From positions 186,001-250,000 of the forward strand of contig JAFABB010000024.1 of NCBI GenBank assembly GCA_023426245.1: DNA of 64,000 nt. Direction: 5' to 3'. Below are positions 15,982 to 24,588 of this stretch, in pieces. How positions within the stretch are numbered: the first letter of the stretch is position 1; each line of letters opens with the position of its first letter. The position numbers and the translations under genes are program-made. The notes under the pieces are model-generated. The model was not told the origin of the DNA, searched no databases, and saw only the letters and a program-made list of their open reading frames with translations. This DNA comes from Bacillota bacterium (GTDB taxonomy: Bacteria; Bacillota; UBA4882; UBA8346).

Positions 15982-16812
15982 TTACTTACAGCCTCCCAAT
16001 CCATTCCTCCTTATCCCATAAATATGTTTTAACGATAATTGCACCATTGTTCGCACCTTATCATCAGAATCATTCCTAACCATTTCAAGATGCTCTTCCG
16101 CTGTTTTGGTTCCTATCTGCCCCATACTTCGTGCTGCTTCGAAGCGGAACTGAGGCATTGCACCGTTCAGTAAAAAGTGTTTCAAAATCTGATACGTTCG
16201 GGGATTGGGAAACGCTTGTAACGCCCGGAGAACCTTCCATACAATTAGTTCATTTTGATGATATTCCGTAATTATCCTTACTAAGCTGCCAAACGAACTC
16301 CGGTCATTGGAATAAAACGAAATATGTCCGATTGCGTCGATGATTTCGCTAACCTCCGGTTCACCGCTTTGAAATAGAGATTCATTCAATTCTCTCAAAG
16401 CCGGTATCCCCATCCGAATGATACTGCGAATCATTACATCCCGGGGCAAAGGATAGTTCCATTTTCGAAAGATTTCACTTGGCAAGTCTTGATATTGATT
16501 ACCCCCAATCTTACCGACGTATTTGAGCATCTCCGGTATTGCCGCTGCTCCAATCGAGCTTAAGGCATCAGAGATAGCGATTCTTACGTATAAAGCCTTT
16601 TCTTTCTTCAATCGAAAACATAAATCCGGGGCTGCGATCAAGACCTTTCGTTTGCCGAGAATTTGCGCTGCTGCAGTACGGATTTGGGGATTCCTACTAT
16701 CTAAAAATGCTGTCAACTCTTGATCGGAATAGCCTTCAAATCGCTCTGCGAAGTCAGCTGTAATTTCTCCTCTTCCTTCGCGGGCCTGTCTTTTGGCTTC
16801 CAATTGATCCAT
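15982..16812 (-). CDS. HEAT-repeat protein
   Basis: A 276-residue protein built of helical pairs typical of HEAT/PBS-lyase repeats. Examples are NPQIRTAAAQILGKRKVLIA, YVRIAISDALSSIGAAAIPE, QFRFEAARSMGQIGTKTAEE and KVRTMVQLSLKHIYG. Such scaffolds bind other proteins; no enzyme motif is present. The ATG shares its A with the stop codon of the preceding 52-residue gene, and GGAGAAGG lies just upstream, so translation is coupled. There is no signal peptide, so it is cytoplasmic. Confidence 0.75.
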   Translation of the reverse strand: MDQLEAKRQAREGRGEITADFAERFEGYSDQELTAFLDSRNPQIRTAAAQILGKRKVLIAAPDLCFRLKKEKALYVRIAISDALSSIGAAAIPEMLKYVGKIGGNQYQDLPSEIFRKWNYPLPRDVMIRSIIRMGIPALRELNESLFQSGEPEVSEIIDAIGHISFYSNDRSSFGSLVRIITEYHQNELIVWKVLRALQAFPNPRTYQILKHFLLNGAMPQFRFEAARSMGQIGTKTAEEHLEMVRNDSDDKVRTMVQLSLKHIYGIRRNGLGGCK

Positions 16813-16970
16813 TAACCTTCTCCAAGCTGATTCAGAGCTTTATAAATCTTTTTTTGCTCTCGAACCAACTCAGCGGTCAACTCCTGATTGGGAATTTCAT
16901 CACGCCGGTTTTGATAGTAGGCAATTTGATGTAAAACGGACAAAGTTATACCCTCGCTTTTAAAACTCAT
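16812..16970 (-). CDS. Small helical protein coupled to the HEAT-repeat gene
   Basis: A 52-residue frame reads MSFKSEGITLSVLHQIAYYQ and ends KKIYKALNQLGEG. It fits exactly between two genes: 9 bp after the stop of the upstream CCPEF-type gene, and overlapping the HEAT-repeat start by one base. It is amphipathic and probably all-helical. No family is recognised. Its placement argues for a real gene whose product may bind the HEAT scaffold (inference). Confidence 0.6.
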   Translation of the reverse strand: MSFKSEGITLSVLHQIAYYQNRRDEIPNQELTAELVREQKKIYKALNQLGEG

Positions 16971-16979
16971 TCTTTATTC

Positions 16980-17474
16980 TCATACTTCAGCAAATGCAAC
17001 CACATAATTGTGGCCATATTTCTTGGCGCACTTTGGACATGTCGTATAATAAAAATAGTATTTTCGGGCCTTTTTATCACTGGCGGCTAAAAAATCATCC
17101 ATTTCTTTGATCCATTTTGGCACAGCACTATAGGGGCCATCAAAAACTTTGCTGAATAAATTACCGCTGAATTTATGATTTTCAGCTCCCGGGACTTCCT
17201 TGGTGACTGCAAGATAATACTCACATTTCCATGGTGAAGGATCATAGGCCAGCATTAAAAAATCTTTCATATCCGGTGCGGCGCCGGCCTCCTCAGCACT
17301 TTTCCACATCCGCGCCATTGTCCGATTGATTGTCCAGGGCAAAGGAATGTGAAAGAGTTGTGGCACTGACTCTTTGATAAACAGCTTTTCCTCCCATTGA
17401 TGGTTTTTCTCATCCCAAGGAGTTTTATCGAACTCGGGACAACATCCTTCCTGTTTAACTTTTGCTTCACTCAA
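16980..17474 (-). CDS. GyrI-like family protein often labelled hydrolase
   Basis: The family core starts at QEGCCPEFDKTPWDEKNHQW, followed by FHIPLPWTINRTMARM, DPSPWKCEYYLAV, KVFDGPYSAVPKWIKEMDDF and the closing TTCPKCAKKYGHNYVVAFAE. This layout is common in bacteria and belongs near the GyrI-like small-molecule-binding domains; no reaction is proven. A TTG at 17474 with AAAGGAG upstream best fits family starts; the alternative ATG at 17522 has no ribosome site. It lies in a row of minus-strand genes with another GyrI-like gene upstream. Confidence 0.7.
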   Translation of the reverse strand: MSEAKVKQEGCCPEFDKTPWDEKNHQWEEKLFIKESVPQLFHIPLPWTINRTMARMWKSAEEAGAAPDMKDFLMLAYDPSPWKCEYYLAVTKEVPGAENHKFSGNLFSKVFDGPYSAVPKWIKEMDDFLAASDKKARKYYFYYTTCPKCAKKYGHNYVVAFAEV

Positions 17475-17585
17475 ATGAAAAACATCTCCTTTTGTTATTT
17501 TAAAGACAAAGAAATTAACCATTCTTAGGGTAGTGATTCGATATCCATTGTTTGAAATGGTTGCCTCTACCCAAACCTCACCACC

Positions 17586-18182
17586 TCACTTTTTCCTTAT
17601 CCGGTACCGGATAATTGTATAGTATCGTTTCGAATTTACCGGAATGAAACCGGGTCCCCTTAAATATTCCTCTTCATGGTCGCCTACAATTTCGTAGCCA
17701 CGATCGGCAATAAACTTTTTAAGCCTTTCGATAGCCGGCGTTTCTGCACTATACGGGCCAATATGTAATATTTCAGCCACCAAACCATATTCCCAGGTTG
17801 CCAATTTTACTGGAGTTTTGTCTCTATGTTTGGGCAACTCAGTGACGTTGTCTGAAACCGGTAGCCCATAAATCCCAACCCAGTCTTTCTTGGAGATATC
17901 TTGGGCCTTCGGCCAGCGGGCTCTGGGCGCTGCCATTACATTATGGCTGTTTTTTAATTGATAAAAAGTGCCATATAAAAGCTTAAAAGCTTTTCCAGCT
18001 ATCAGATTGGGGTCTCCGGTCAACCGAACCGTAATCAGCTTTTGGCTTTTCATGCTACGTATCTGAGGCTGTTTCAAAAATTCGTACTCTTTAAGATCCC
18101 GATCAAACCCAAAATGATAAACAACTATACCCACAATAATCAGCAAAACTATACCCAAAGACACGATCACAGTTTTTTTCAT
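17586..18182 (-). CDS. Membrane-anchored GyrI-like domain protein
   Basis: From the ATG at 18182 (GAGGAGG site) the 198 residues begin with one membrane helix (KKTVIVSLGIVLLIIVGIVV). They continue with a soluble SOUL/GyrI-like effector-binding domain: KLATWEYGLVAEILHIGPYS, ERLKKFIADRGYEIVGDHEE, GPGFIPVNSKRYYTIIRYR. The GyrI-like fold usually binds small molecules. It is about 110 bp upstream of the soluble GyrI-like gene on the same strand, so the two may act together. Which face of the membrane the domain sits on is not clear; a single N-terminal helix suggests the outer face. Confidence 0.7.
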   Translation of the reverse strand: MKKTVIVSLGIVLLIIVGIVVYHFGFDRDLKEYEFLKQPQIRSMKSQKLITVRLTGDPNLIAGKAFKLLYGTFYQLKNSHNVMAAPRARWPKAQDISKKDWVGIYGLPVSDNVTELPKHRDKTPVKLATWEYGLVAEILHIGPYSAETPAIERLKKFIADRGYEIVGDHEEEYLRGPGFIPVNSKRYYTIIRYRIRKK

Positions 18183-18462
18183 CCATCCGCCTCCTCTCAA
18201 GACTTTAACGATATTATAAATCCATAGATGTGACATCAGTATGTCATATTAAATATCATCTTTTCCAATTAAAACTATCTACAAATTTTAAAATCGTTCC
18301 AAGGATATTTAAAAGGAATGATTCCACTAAAAAAGCAACTGCCGGCCGACGACTCAAAAAAATCAATAACCAAACAAACAGAGCCATCGGGAAAATGCGC
18401 TAGTCACAATTCCAAATGGCCCGTTTACCTTATTGATATGGAATTTTAGGTCCTGATATCGT

Positions 18463-19323
18463 TTATAAATATTGGTTCAATTTCTCCTTCAGTTCCTTTG
18501 AGATCTCAGTCAACGGCAGGCGAGTCTCCAAAGAACGAATCATCCCCTGTTGTTTCAAACAATACTTGATAGGCGCCGGGTTAGGCTCCACAAACAGGGA
18601 GGGAATGAATTCCGCCAAACCCCTCCATTTCTCCAACGCCTTTTGATGGTTGTTGGCTTGAATCAGCTTAAAAACTTCCACAAATATTCCGGTTGCCAGA
18701 TGGGCCGAGGCTAAAATTCCGCCGTCACCTCCCAAAGTCAGGGTAGTATAAAATAAAGCATCTTCCCCGGTCAAAATGGAGAAATCAGCAGGCCGGTGCA
18801 ATAATAATTCCGTGGTCTGTTTTAAATCGCCGCAAGAATCTTTCAGACCGACGATGTTTTTCAGCTCCGCCAGTTTAGAAATGGTGGCATTTTCAATGTT
18901 TCTTCCGGTACGGTAAGGAATGTTGTAAATGATGATTGGAAGAGCAGTTGCTTCCGACATCTGCAGAAAGTGCTGAAAAATACCGTTTTGATCCGGGCGG
19001 TTATAGTAGGGAGTTACCGATAAAATGCCGTCCACTTTGTAATGCTCGACTTGTTTTAGTTGCTTGACAACTTTTTTGGTATAATTACCACCAAGCCCTA
19101 TAAAAACCGGTACTCTACCCCGGGTAAATTCCAAAGTCTTCTCGATGACTTCCAAATACTCATCTTCTTCAATAGCCGGACTTTCCCCGGTGGTTGCCAA
19201 AGGAATCAGACCGGAAACCCCTTTTTCGATATAAAAATCAATTAATCTTTGAAGCGACTGATAATCAATGTGATCATCGATAAATGGAGTAATCAAAGGT
19301 AACCAGACACCATTTGGTTTCAT
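18463..19323 (-). CDS. dapA: 4-hydroxy-tetrahydrodipicolinate synthase
   Basis: The 286-residue TIM barrel starts MKPNGVWLPLITPF after AAGGAGGG. It condenses pyruvate with aspartate semialdehyde, the first committed step toward diaminopimelate and lysine. Visible motifs are TTGESPAIE, the YYNRP substrate loop, the catalytic Tyr in YNIPYRTG and the Schiff-base Lys in GLKDSCGD. Other aldolases of the NAL/DHDPS superfamily share this fold. asd three genes upstream and the lysine riboswitch ahead of the operon support DapA. It is the last gene of the run. Confidence 0.9.
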   Translation of the reverse strand: MKPNGVWLPLITPFIDDHIDYQSLQRLIDFYIEKGVSGLIPLATTGESPAIEEDEYLEVIEKTLEFTRGRVPVFIGLGGNYTKKVVKQLKQVEHYKVDGILSVTPYYNRPDQNGIFQHFLQMSEATALPIIIYNIPYRTGRNIENATISKLAELKNIVGLKDSCGDLKQTTELLLHRPADFSILTGEDALFYTTLTLGGDGGILASAHLATGIFVEVFKLIQANNHQKALEKWRGLAEFIPSLFVEPNPAPIKYCLKQQGMIRSLETRLPLTEISKELKEKLNQYL

Positions 19324-19419
19324 AAAAACCCTCCTTAAATTGGTTACTAAAATCTTTCCTCTCGACTGAAATCCCGTCAAAACCTATAAATACACAACGA
19401 AAAACCGTTATCAAACAAA

Positions 19420-19920
19420 TTACTTTGCCAAATCCACCAACACTTTATCGCTTACTCGAAATACAGTCCATTCATCCATCGGAACAGCGCCCATGCTTTT
19501 ATAAAACTGAACGGATGAATGATTCCAGTCTAAACACCACCACTCCAAACGGCCGCAATCCCGGTCTATGGCAAGCTTGGCCAAAAAAGCAAGCATTAAT
19601 TTACCCAAGCCTTTACCGCGCAGTTCCGGCTTAACGTACAAATCCTCTAAATAAATGCCCGGTTTTCCCAAGAAGGTTGAAAAATTATGAAAGAAAAGGG
19701 CAAAGCTAACGGGTTCACCATTATATTCTCCGATAACCACTTCAGCAGCCTCTCGAACAAATAAAGAGTCCCGTAAAATAGCTTCCGTGGCGGTAACCTG
19801 ATCTGCCAGGTGTTCATAATCGGCCAATTCTTTAATGAAGTTCAAAATAACAGGCACATCAACTTCTGCAGCAAAGCGTATTTTAAAATTGGGATTTTGC
19901 GTTTCAATAAGCTCAGGCAT
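19420..19920 (-). CDS. GNAT acetyltransferase, diamine/thialysine type
   Basis: From the ATG at 19920 the protein has 166 residues and resembles spermidine/thialysine N-acetyltransferases: IRFAAEVDVPVILNFIKELA, YLEDLYVKPELRGKGLGKLM (acetyl-CoA loop RGKGLGK) and GRLEWWCLDWNHSSVQFYKS. The family acetylates small primary amines with acetyl-CoA. A position between asd and dapA under a lysine switch makes a lysine-like amine a reasonable substrate guess, not shown. A longer frame beginning at 19986 would run 25 bp into the previous gene. Confidence 0.85.
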   Translation of the reverse strand: MPELIETQNPNFKIRFAAEVDVPVILNFIKELADYEHLADQVTATEAILRDSLFVREAAEVVIGEYNGEPVSFALFFHNFSTFLGKPGIYLEDLYVKPELRGKGLGKLMLAFLAKLAIDRDCGRLEWWCLDWNHSSVQFYKSMGAVPMDEWTVFRVSDKVLVDLAK

Positions 19921-19961
19921 ATCATTATTCCTATCAATCAAGCGATAATGAACTTCATTTT

Positions 19962-20297
19962 TTAAACAATTTTCCGCATCTCCCAAACTGTTCCCTTGGC
20001 ATCGGGACAGTGGATTTTATGGACTGTATAATCGGCGTCATTCCATGACGGAAAACCCAAGGCCACGCGCCAGATGTATAAATCCAAGACATGGAGCAAA
20101 GCGTTGCAAACGCCCGGCGGTTTCTGATAGGGATTCTCGTAAATAAAGGTATCTCCCAGGTTATGCTTGCATTCTTCATTCTTTTCAACCATTTTGATTT
20201 CAATCCTGCCGATCTTCTGCCAAAGTTCCTGATAATCCTGATGGCTTTTAATACTGGAAATATCGATGTTCAAATCGAGTAAATCTTTTGTCCCCAT
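19962..20297 (-). CDS. TIGR04076-like small protein
   Basis: A 111-residue soluble protein. The pattern KMVEKNEECKHNLGDTFIYE, KPPGVCNALLHVLDLYIWRV, NDADYTVHKIHCPDAKGTVW follows the TIGR04076 family (a conserved Cys-HkvGD start, a central PxGxC and a CPD end). Family function is unknown. The ATG has a strong AAGGAGGG site. It lies 75 bp after asd in the lysine operon. Confidence 0.65.
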   Translation of the reverse strand: MGTKDLLDLNIDISSIKSHQDYQELWQKIGRIEIKMVEKNEECKHNLGDTFIYENPYQKPPGVCNALLHVLDLYIWRVALGFPSWNDADYTVHKIHCPDAKGTVWEMRKIV

Positions 20298-20372
20298 GAC
20301 TTCCCTCCTTCAAAACAAGTTAAACTTGCTCTAACCGAAAAAAATTTAAGAAGGCAAAATAATCATACCCAT

Positions 20373-21437
20373 TTATAACAATCCCCGCTTCAACATGGCC
20401 TCGGCAATTTGTACCCCATTGGTGGCAGCCCCTTTGCGCAAATTATCCGATACGCACCAGAAATTGATCGCATTTTTACATGTGGTATCATTTCGGATTC
20501 TACCCACCAAAACCTGATCCCGATATTCGGGTTTGCTTAAGTCTCGGGTAACGGGATACTGGCGTTCCCATGGGTCTTTACGGACATCCCGGCTATCCAA
20601 GTCAAGGGCCGAGCCGTCCATAAGCACTACACCCTCGGCTTTTGCCAAAATATCCATAGCTTTCTCAGCTGTCATATCGCCGCAGAACTCCGCATTAACC
20701 GATTCGGAATGTCCCACAAATACCGGGACCCTGACAGTGGTCGGATTAATCAGCAAATTCGGCTCTCCTAGAATCTTACGGGTTTCATTCACCATTTTCA
20801 GTTCTTCTTTGGTATAACCGTTGGGCAGGAACTTATCAATATGCGGGATACAATCAAAAGCAATCGGATGGGCAAAAACAGCCGGATCATGTTGTGGTTC
20901 TCCACCGGATATCGCTTCCACGGTCTCTTGCTGCAATTGTTTCATGGCGGCAGCTCCCCAACCACTGACTGCCTGGTAAGTGGAAACGACTACCCGGTGC
21001 AACCGGGCTACACGATGTAACGGAGCCAGGGCCACAGCCATCTGAATGGTAGAACAGTTTGGATTGCATATGTACCGTGTATCAGCCGTCACCACATCCA
21101 TATTTACTTCCGGGATAACCAGCGGATATTCAGGATACATCCGGAAATCGCCGCCATTATCAATTACTTTACAGCCGCTTTCAACAGCGACTTTGCCCCA
21201 CTGGACACTGGCGCCCTTAGCCCCTTCCTTGCCTGCGAAGAAAACTAAATCCAACCCTTTGAAAAGTTCGGCACTGATTTGGTGAACATGAAAGGTTTTA
21301 TCCGCGAGCAACTCTTCCCTTTCAGTGGTGGCCATGACAACCAAATCACCATCGAGGGGAAAATTTCGTTCATAAAGCACCCTGACGATCCGGTCACCCA
21401 CAGGACCCACTCCAAGTAATCCCACTTTCAATCCCAT
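20373..21437 (-). CDS. asd: Aspartate-semialdehyde dehydrogenase
   Basis: The 354-residue enzyme reduces aspartyl phosphate to aspartate semialdehyde with NADPH, feeding lysine, diaminopimelate, methionine and threonine synthesis. GLLGVGPVGDRIVRVLYER is the nucleotide-binding loop. The catalytic Cys is in YICNPNCSTIQMA, and the active-site His is in VPVFVGHSESVNAEF. The ATG follows AAGGAGGAG. The gene begins 12 bp after the preceding GNAT, so the two are co-transcribed. With dapA downstream and a lysine riboswitch at the head of the operon it should respond to lysine. Confidence 0.93.
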   Translation of the reverse strand: MGLKVGLLGVGPVGDRIVRVLYERNFPLDGDLVVMATTEREELLADKTFHVHQISAELFKGLDLVFFAGKEGAKGASVQWGKVAVESGCKVIDNGGDFRMYPEYPLVIPEVNMDVVTADTRYICNPNCSTIQMAVALAPLHRVARLHRVVVSTYQAVSGWGAAAMKQLQQETVEAISGGEPQHDPAVFAHPIAFDCIPHIDKFLPNGYTKEELKMVNETRKILGEPNLLINPTTVRVPVFVGHSESVNAEFCGDMTAEKAMDILAKAEGVVLMDGSALDLDSRDVRKDPWERQYPVTRDLSKPEYRDQVLVGRIRNDTTCKNAINFWCVSDNLRKGAATNGVQIAEAMLKRGLL

Positions 21438-21449
21438 TTTTACTCCTCC

Positions 21450-21908
21450 TTACCTAATTGAATTCTTTTCCGGTAAATACTTTTTAAATCCTCGAACGAC
21501 GCCAGGCTTATATCCTTGTTTTTCATAAAACCGGTGCGCCGCTTTTCGCTCGAGCGCTGAAACGAACTCAATATAATAACAATTATAATGTAAAGCAATA
21601 GCTTCAATCCATTGGTACAATTGAGTGCCAATTCCATGACCCCGGTATTTTTCGGCCACGATTACATTTTCCAATACCATAAAAGGTCTGCAGCTTCCCA
21701 CAATATCGCGGCCCATGATTGCCATTAAGGAACCCAAAAGGTTCCCCTTTTCATCCTTGGCCCCAATCAGAAAATAATCTTGATTTGCAGAAATCCAATC
21801 CAAATTATGGTTCATCTTTTCAATATCTGTGGTCTTACCGCTAAGCTCCCTATATAATCCGGTTAAAGCCTCCCCATCGACGGGAGTCAATCTTTCTATA
21901 TGAATCAT
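21450..21908 (-). CDS. GNAT family N-acetyltransferase
   Basis: A 152-residue single-domain GNAT. The acetyl-CoA signature is VIVAEKYRGHGIGTQLYQWI, with the closing ALERKAAHRFYEKQGYKPG. The ATG shares its A with the stop codon of the previous GNAT (TGATG), so translation is coupled. The substrate is unknown. It sits 12 bp ahead of asd. Confidence 0.85.
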   Translation of the reverse strand: MIHIERLTPVDGEALTGLYRELSGKTTDIEKMNHNLDWISANQDYFLIGAKDEKGNLLGSLMAIMGRDIVGSCRPFMVLENVIVAEKYRGHGIGTQLYQWIEAIALHYNCYYIEFVSALERKAAHRFYEKQGYKPGVVRGFKKYLPEKNSIR

Positions 21909-22585
21909 CACAATTCTTCCGCCAGTTCAGCATAAAAGCTAAAACCATGTTTCCGAAAACCGAGAGACTCATAAAAATCATGAGCTTCCTCACGTTTCAA
22001 ATTACTGGATAGGGTTATTTTATAACACCCCATTTTCCTACATACATTCATGGCATAATTCATCATAACCTTTCCAATCCCCCTCCGCCGGTGTTCTGCG
22101 GCAACCACCACATCTTCGATAATTGCGGACGGCATCCCCAAGTGGGCCAAATTATCCATGATCAACAACTCAAAAACTCCAACAATTTGTTCATCCAAAA
22201 CCGTTACATAAATCTTGTAAAAAGGATACCTGCGAATCTTTTTATAAATGGATTCGGCCTTTTTTAAAGAGGTATTCGGTTCCCCTCTGAGGCTTAGTTG
22301 GGACAATAAGCCGATAATTTGCGGTAGATCGCTCTTGGTTGCTTCCCGGGTAATTACATCCACAGTATCCCCTCCTTTCTCCACCCCATTGAAACCGGAT
22401 AACCAACCATTTTGCATGAGATAAAGGTACTCAAACTTATTTTGGAGATGTTGAAAATCGGCTTTTTCCCATCGTCTTCCATATTCTACATTGTAAAATC
22501 GCCTAAACCCTTCCAAGTTACAAGTTTCCTCAAATCTAGCCAATATCACGAGAATAAGAAACAACACTCCAATCAATATTATCAT
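21908..22585 (-). CDS. GNAT acetyltransferase with possible N-terminal membrane anchor
   Basis: The frame encodes 225 residues: a membrane helix (MIILIGVLFLILVILARF), a 55-residue linker, and a GNAT domain from about residue 76 (DVITREATKSDLPQIIGLLS; VVVAAEHRRRGIGKVMMNYA; REEAHDFYESLGFRKHGFSF). A very strong ribosome site, GGAGGGG, lies 5 bases before an in-frame GTG at 22363. That would yield a normal 151-residue cytoplasmic GNAT. Either the protein is made in two forms, or the upstream part is an unrelated small membrane protein fused in frame. I kept the long frame because it has no stop. Confidence 0.7.
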   Translation of the reverse strand: MIILIGVLFLILVILARFEETCNLEGFRRFYNVEYGRRWEKADFQHLQNKFEYLYLMQNGWLSGFNGVEKGGDTVDVITREATKSDLPQIIGLLSQLSLRGEPNTSLKKAESIYKKIRRYPFYKIYVTVLDEQIVGVFELLIMDNLAHLGMPSAIIEDVVVAAEHRRRGIGKVMMNYAMNVCRKMGCYKITLSSNLKREEAHDFYESLGFRKHGFSFYAELAEEL

Positions 22586-22609
22586 TTCATCAACCCCATT
22601 TTGAATAGG

Positions 22610-24064
22610 TCAGGGGTTGGAAACTCCAGTTAGAAGCCTGATTCCTTCCCCAATAATTTTAAAACCTTTCTCCATCTCATCCATATCAACCCTGGAGATG
22701 CTTAACCGAAAAGTATTGGCACCTTGGCCGTTGGTATAAAAAATCTCCCCGGTCGTAAATAAAACTCCTTTGGTATAACAGTAAGCCAGCAGTTCCTTGG
22801 CATTCACCTCATAAAGTTCAATAAACAGGTGCAAACCACCGTCACCCCATATCCGGTGGCACGGGATATAATTTTGGGCAAAATCCAACGCTTTCTCGTA
22901 TTTTGCTTTATAAAGCCTTTTAGCCCGTTTCAGATACTGCCCAAATCTACCGTATTCTAAATATTCATAGAGTATTGCTTGGTCAAAGGGAGAAGTGTAA
23001 ATATTGCGATACAGTTTAATGCTTTCCAAATAGGCAATCAACTTGGCGTCACCGATGATCCAACCAATCCGGATGGCCGGAAAAAGTATTTTCGTGAAAC
23101 TACCCAGATATACCACATGATTTGCTCTGCCGGAAAGGGCCAGCAAAGGACTGACATGAGATCCCGAATAACGCAATTCTTCATTGAATCCTTCTTCAAC
23201 CAAAGGTGTCCGGTATTTTTCAAATAATTTCAATACTTTCATCCGTCTATCCGGTGACATCACCAAACCGGTCGGATTGTGATAAGAAGGCATCACAAAT
23301 CCCAATCGGATGTCCCCGGAGGCTAAGGTAGACTCCAATTCCTGCAAATCAATGCCGTCTTCGTGAAGGGGAATCCCAATAATTTGTAACCCGGCCAGCT
23401 TCATCGCATTAATGGCCAGATTATGGGTGGGATTCTCACAAACTACCCTTTCACCGGGGTTTGTCAACGCCGCTAATATCAGATTGAGCCCTTCCGTGAA
23501 ACCGGTGGTAATTAGGATATCCTTGTCTTGGAAGTCCACTCCTTTGCCTTCCAAATAGCTTTTGAGCCACAGGATTAGAGGACGGTATCCTTTGGTCTCA
23601 CCATAATTCAACAATCTCTCCCCTTCGAGCGCGATACGGTTTAAGAAAGCCCGTTTGACTTCTTCAATCTCAAAAATGCTTTCATCCGGAGCAAGGCTGT
23701 TAAAGGAAATCATCCCGTCCCGCCAAGGGAATTTCCGCAAAGTTTGAACAAGATTCAAAGCGGTGTTGCCATAGCCATTCACCCGGTCAGTCCACTCCAA
23801 CTTCAGTTGATCCTGCGGTGAGAGTGAACTTTGGCACACAAAAGCACCCTGGCCCCTGATATTTTGAATAAGTTGCAGATTTTGCAATTCGTCATAAGCC
23901 AGAATAATGGTATTGCGGCTTACTTTTAAGATCTGCGCTAATTCGCGGGTCGAGGGAAGCCTCACTCCCTCCCGGAACGATCCGTTTGCAATCAGTTTTG
24001 CGATATACTCTTTAATCTGCAGGTAAGCCGGGCTGTTTGTATCGATATTTAAATCTTCCCACAT
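22610..24064 (-). CDS. MocR/PdxR-type GntR regulator fused to aminotransferase
   Basis: A 484-residue two-domain protein. Residues 1-75 are a GntR winged helix (LIANGSFREGVRLPSTRELA; KVSRNTIILAYDEL). Residues about 110-480 are a fold-type I aminotransferase with the PLP lysine in YLGSFTKILFPAIRIGWIIG and the cofactor-binding VMPSYHNPTGLVM. MocR proteins are usually PLP-sensing regulators; some retain transaminase activity. As first gene after the lysine riboswitch it could be an aminotransferase for the lysine pathway, the operon's own regulator, or both. The ATG follows GGGAG. Confidence 0.9.
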   Translation of the reverse strand: MWEDLNIDTNSPAYLQIKEYIAKLIANGSFREGVRLPSTRELAQILKVSRNTIILAYDELQNLQLIQNIRGQGAFVCQSSLSPQDQLKLEWTDRVNGYGNTALNLVQTLRKFPWRDGMISFNSLAPDESIFEIEEVKRAFLNRIALEGERLLNYGETKGYRPLILWLKSYLEGKGVDFQDKDILITTGFTEGLNLILAALTNPGERVVCENPTHNLAINAMKLAGLQIIGIPLHEDGIDLQELESTLASGDIRLGFVMPSYHNPTGLVMSPDRRMKVLKLFEKYRTPLVEEGFNEELRYSGSHVSPLLALSGRANHVVYLGSFTKILFPAIRIGWIIGDAKLIAYLESIKLYRNIYTSPFDQAILYEYLEYGRFGQYLKRAKRLYKAKYEKALDFAQNYIPCHRIWGDGGLHLFIELYEVNAKELLAYCYTKGVLFTTGEIFYTNGQGANTFRLSISRVDMDEMEKGFKIIGEGIRLLTGVSNP

Positions 24065-24314
24065 GAGTTAACTCCCATTTCCCATTTTGCCATACAACAT
24101 ATTGAAAAGGAAGAACCACGAATGCCTTCTTTTTTTCCATGAGTGGTCAGAAAAAAATCAAGGAGCATTCTTTATGGTGGTTATCCGTTATTGGCTGGTC
24201 CGTGTTGGAATAGGCTTTACTTTAGGTAGTGAGGTATAACTTTCAGTTGTCAGTCCATGTCGACCGACTTGTGCCCCAACCGGTAGAAAATACTTGGAGG
24301 GATAAACTATGCCA

Positions 24315-24342
24315 TAAAAAAAAGGTTGGTTATCCACCAACC
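24315..24342 (-). terminator. Terminator of the lysine riboswitch
   Basis: On the minus strand GGTTGGT (24342-24336) and ACCAACC (24330-24324) form a 7-bp stem with a 5-base loop, followed by eight T. It ends the lysine-sensing leader. It stands about 250 bp before the first gene, which is unusually far. Confidence 0.9.
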
Positions 24343-24376
24343 CTGTATATTTTCCGACAAAGAAAAATATTACCGG

Positions 24377-24559
24377 CGGCAAGATAGCTCTCCACCAGGA
24401 ACCTTGGTTCCTGCATGACAGTACTGAAGCTCTTAACCACAGTACCAGCCGAAAGTTAGACTTCCTCCCGGCTTCGGCAAAACACCCTTTTTCTTCGTTT
24501 CAACGGCCTGCCGACCTCCCCGAAGATACTGATGAGTTTTGCACCTCTACTCTACCACG
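24377..24559 (-). promoter_or_regulatory. Lysine riboswitch (L box)
   Basis: Read on the minus strand, the conserved L-box elements appear in order: AGAGGTGC, CATCAGTATC, GGGGAGG, GAAAAAGGGTGT, TTTTGCCGAAGCCGG, TTTCGGCTGGTACTG, AGTACTGTCATGCAGG and CCTGGTGGAGAGCTATCTTG. A P1 helix can form between GGTAGAGTAG and CTATCTTGCC. The leader is followed by an intrinsic terminator. The genes downstream on this strand include asd and dapA, so lysine should shut off their transcription. Confidence 0.93.
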
Positions 24560-24588
24560 AATTTACGTTTATGAAATTATTACTAATA

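Noticed and set aside
24188..24382. A 64-codon minus frame across the lysine-switch terminator
   Set aside because: It overlaps the terminator stem and poly-T tract and part of the aptamer, and has no ribosome site.
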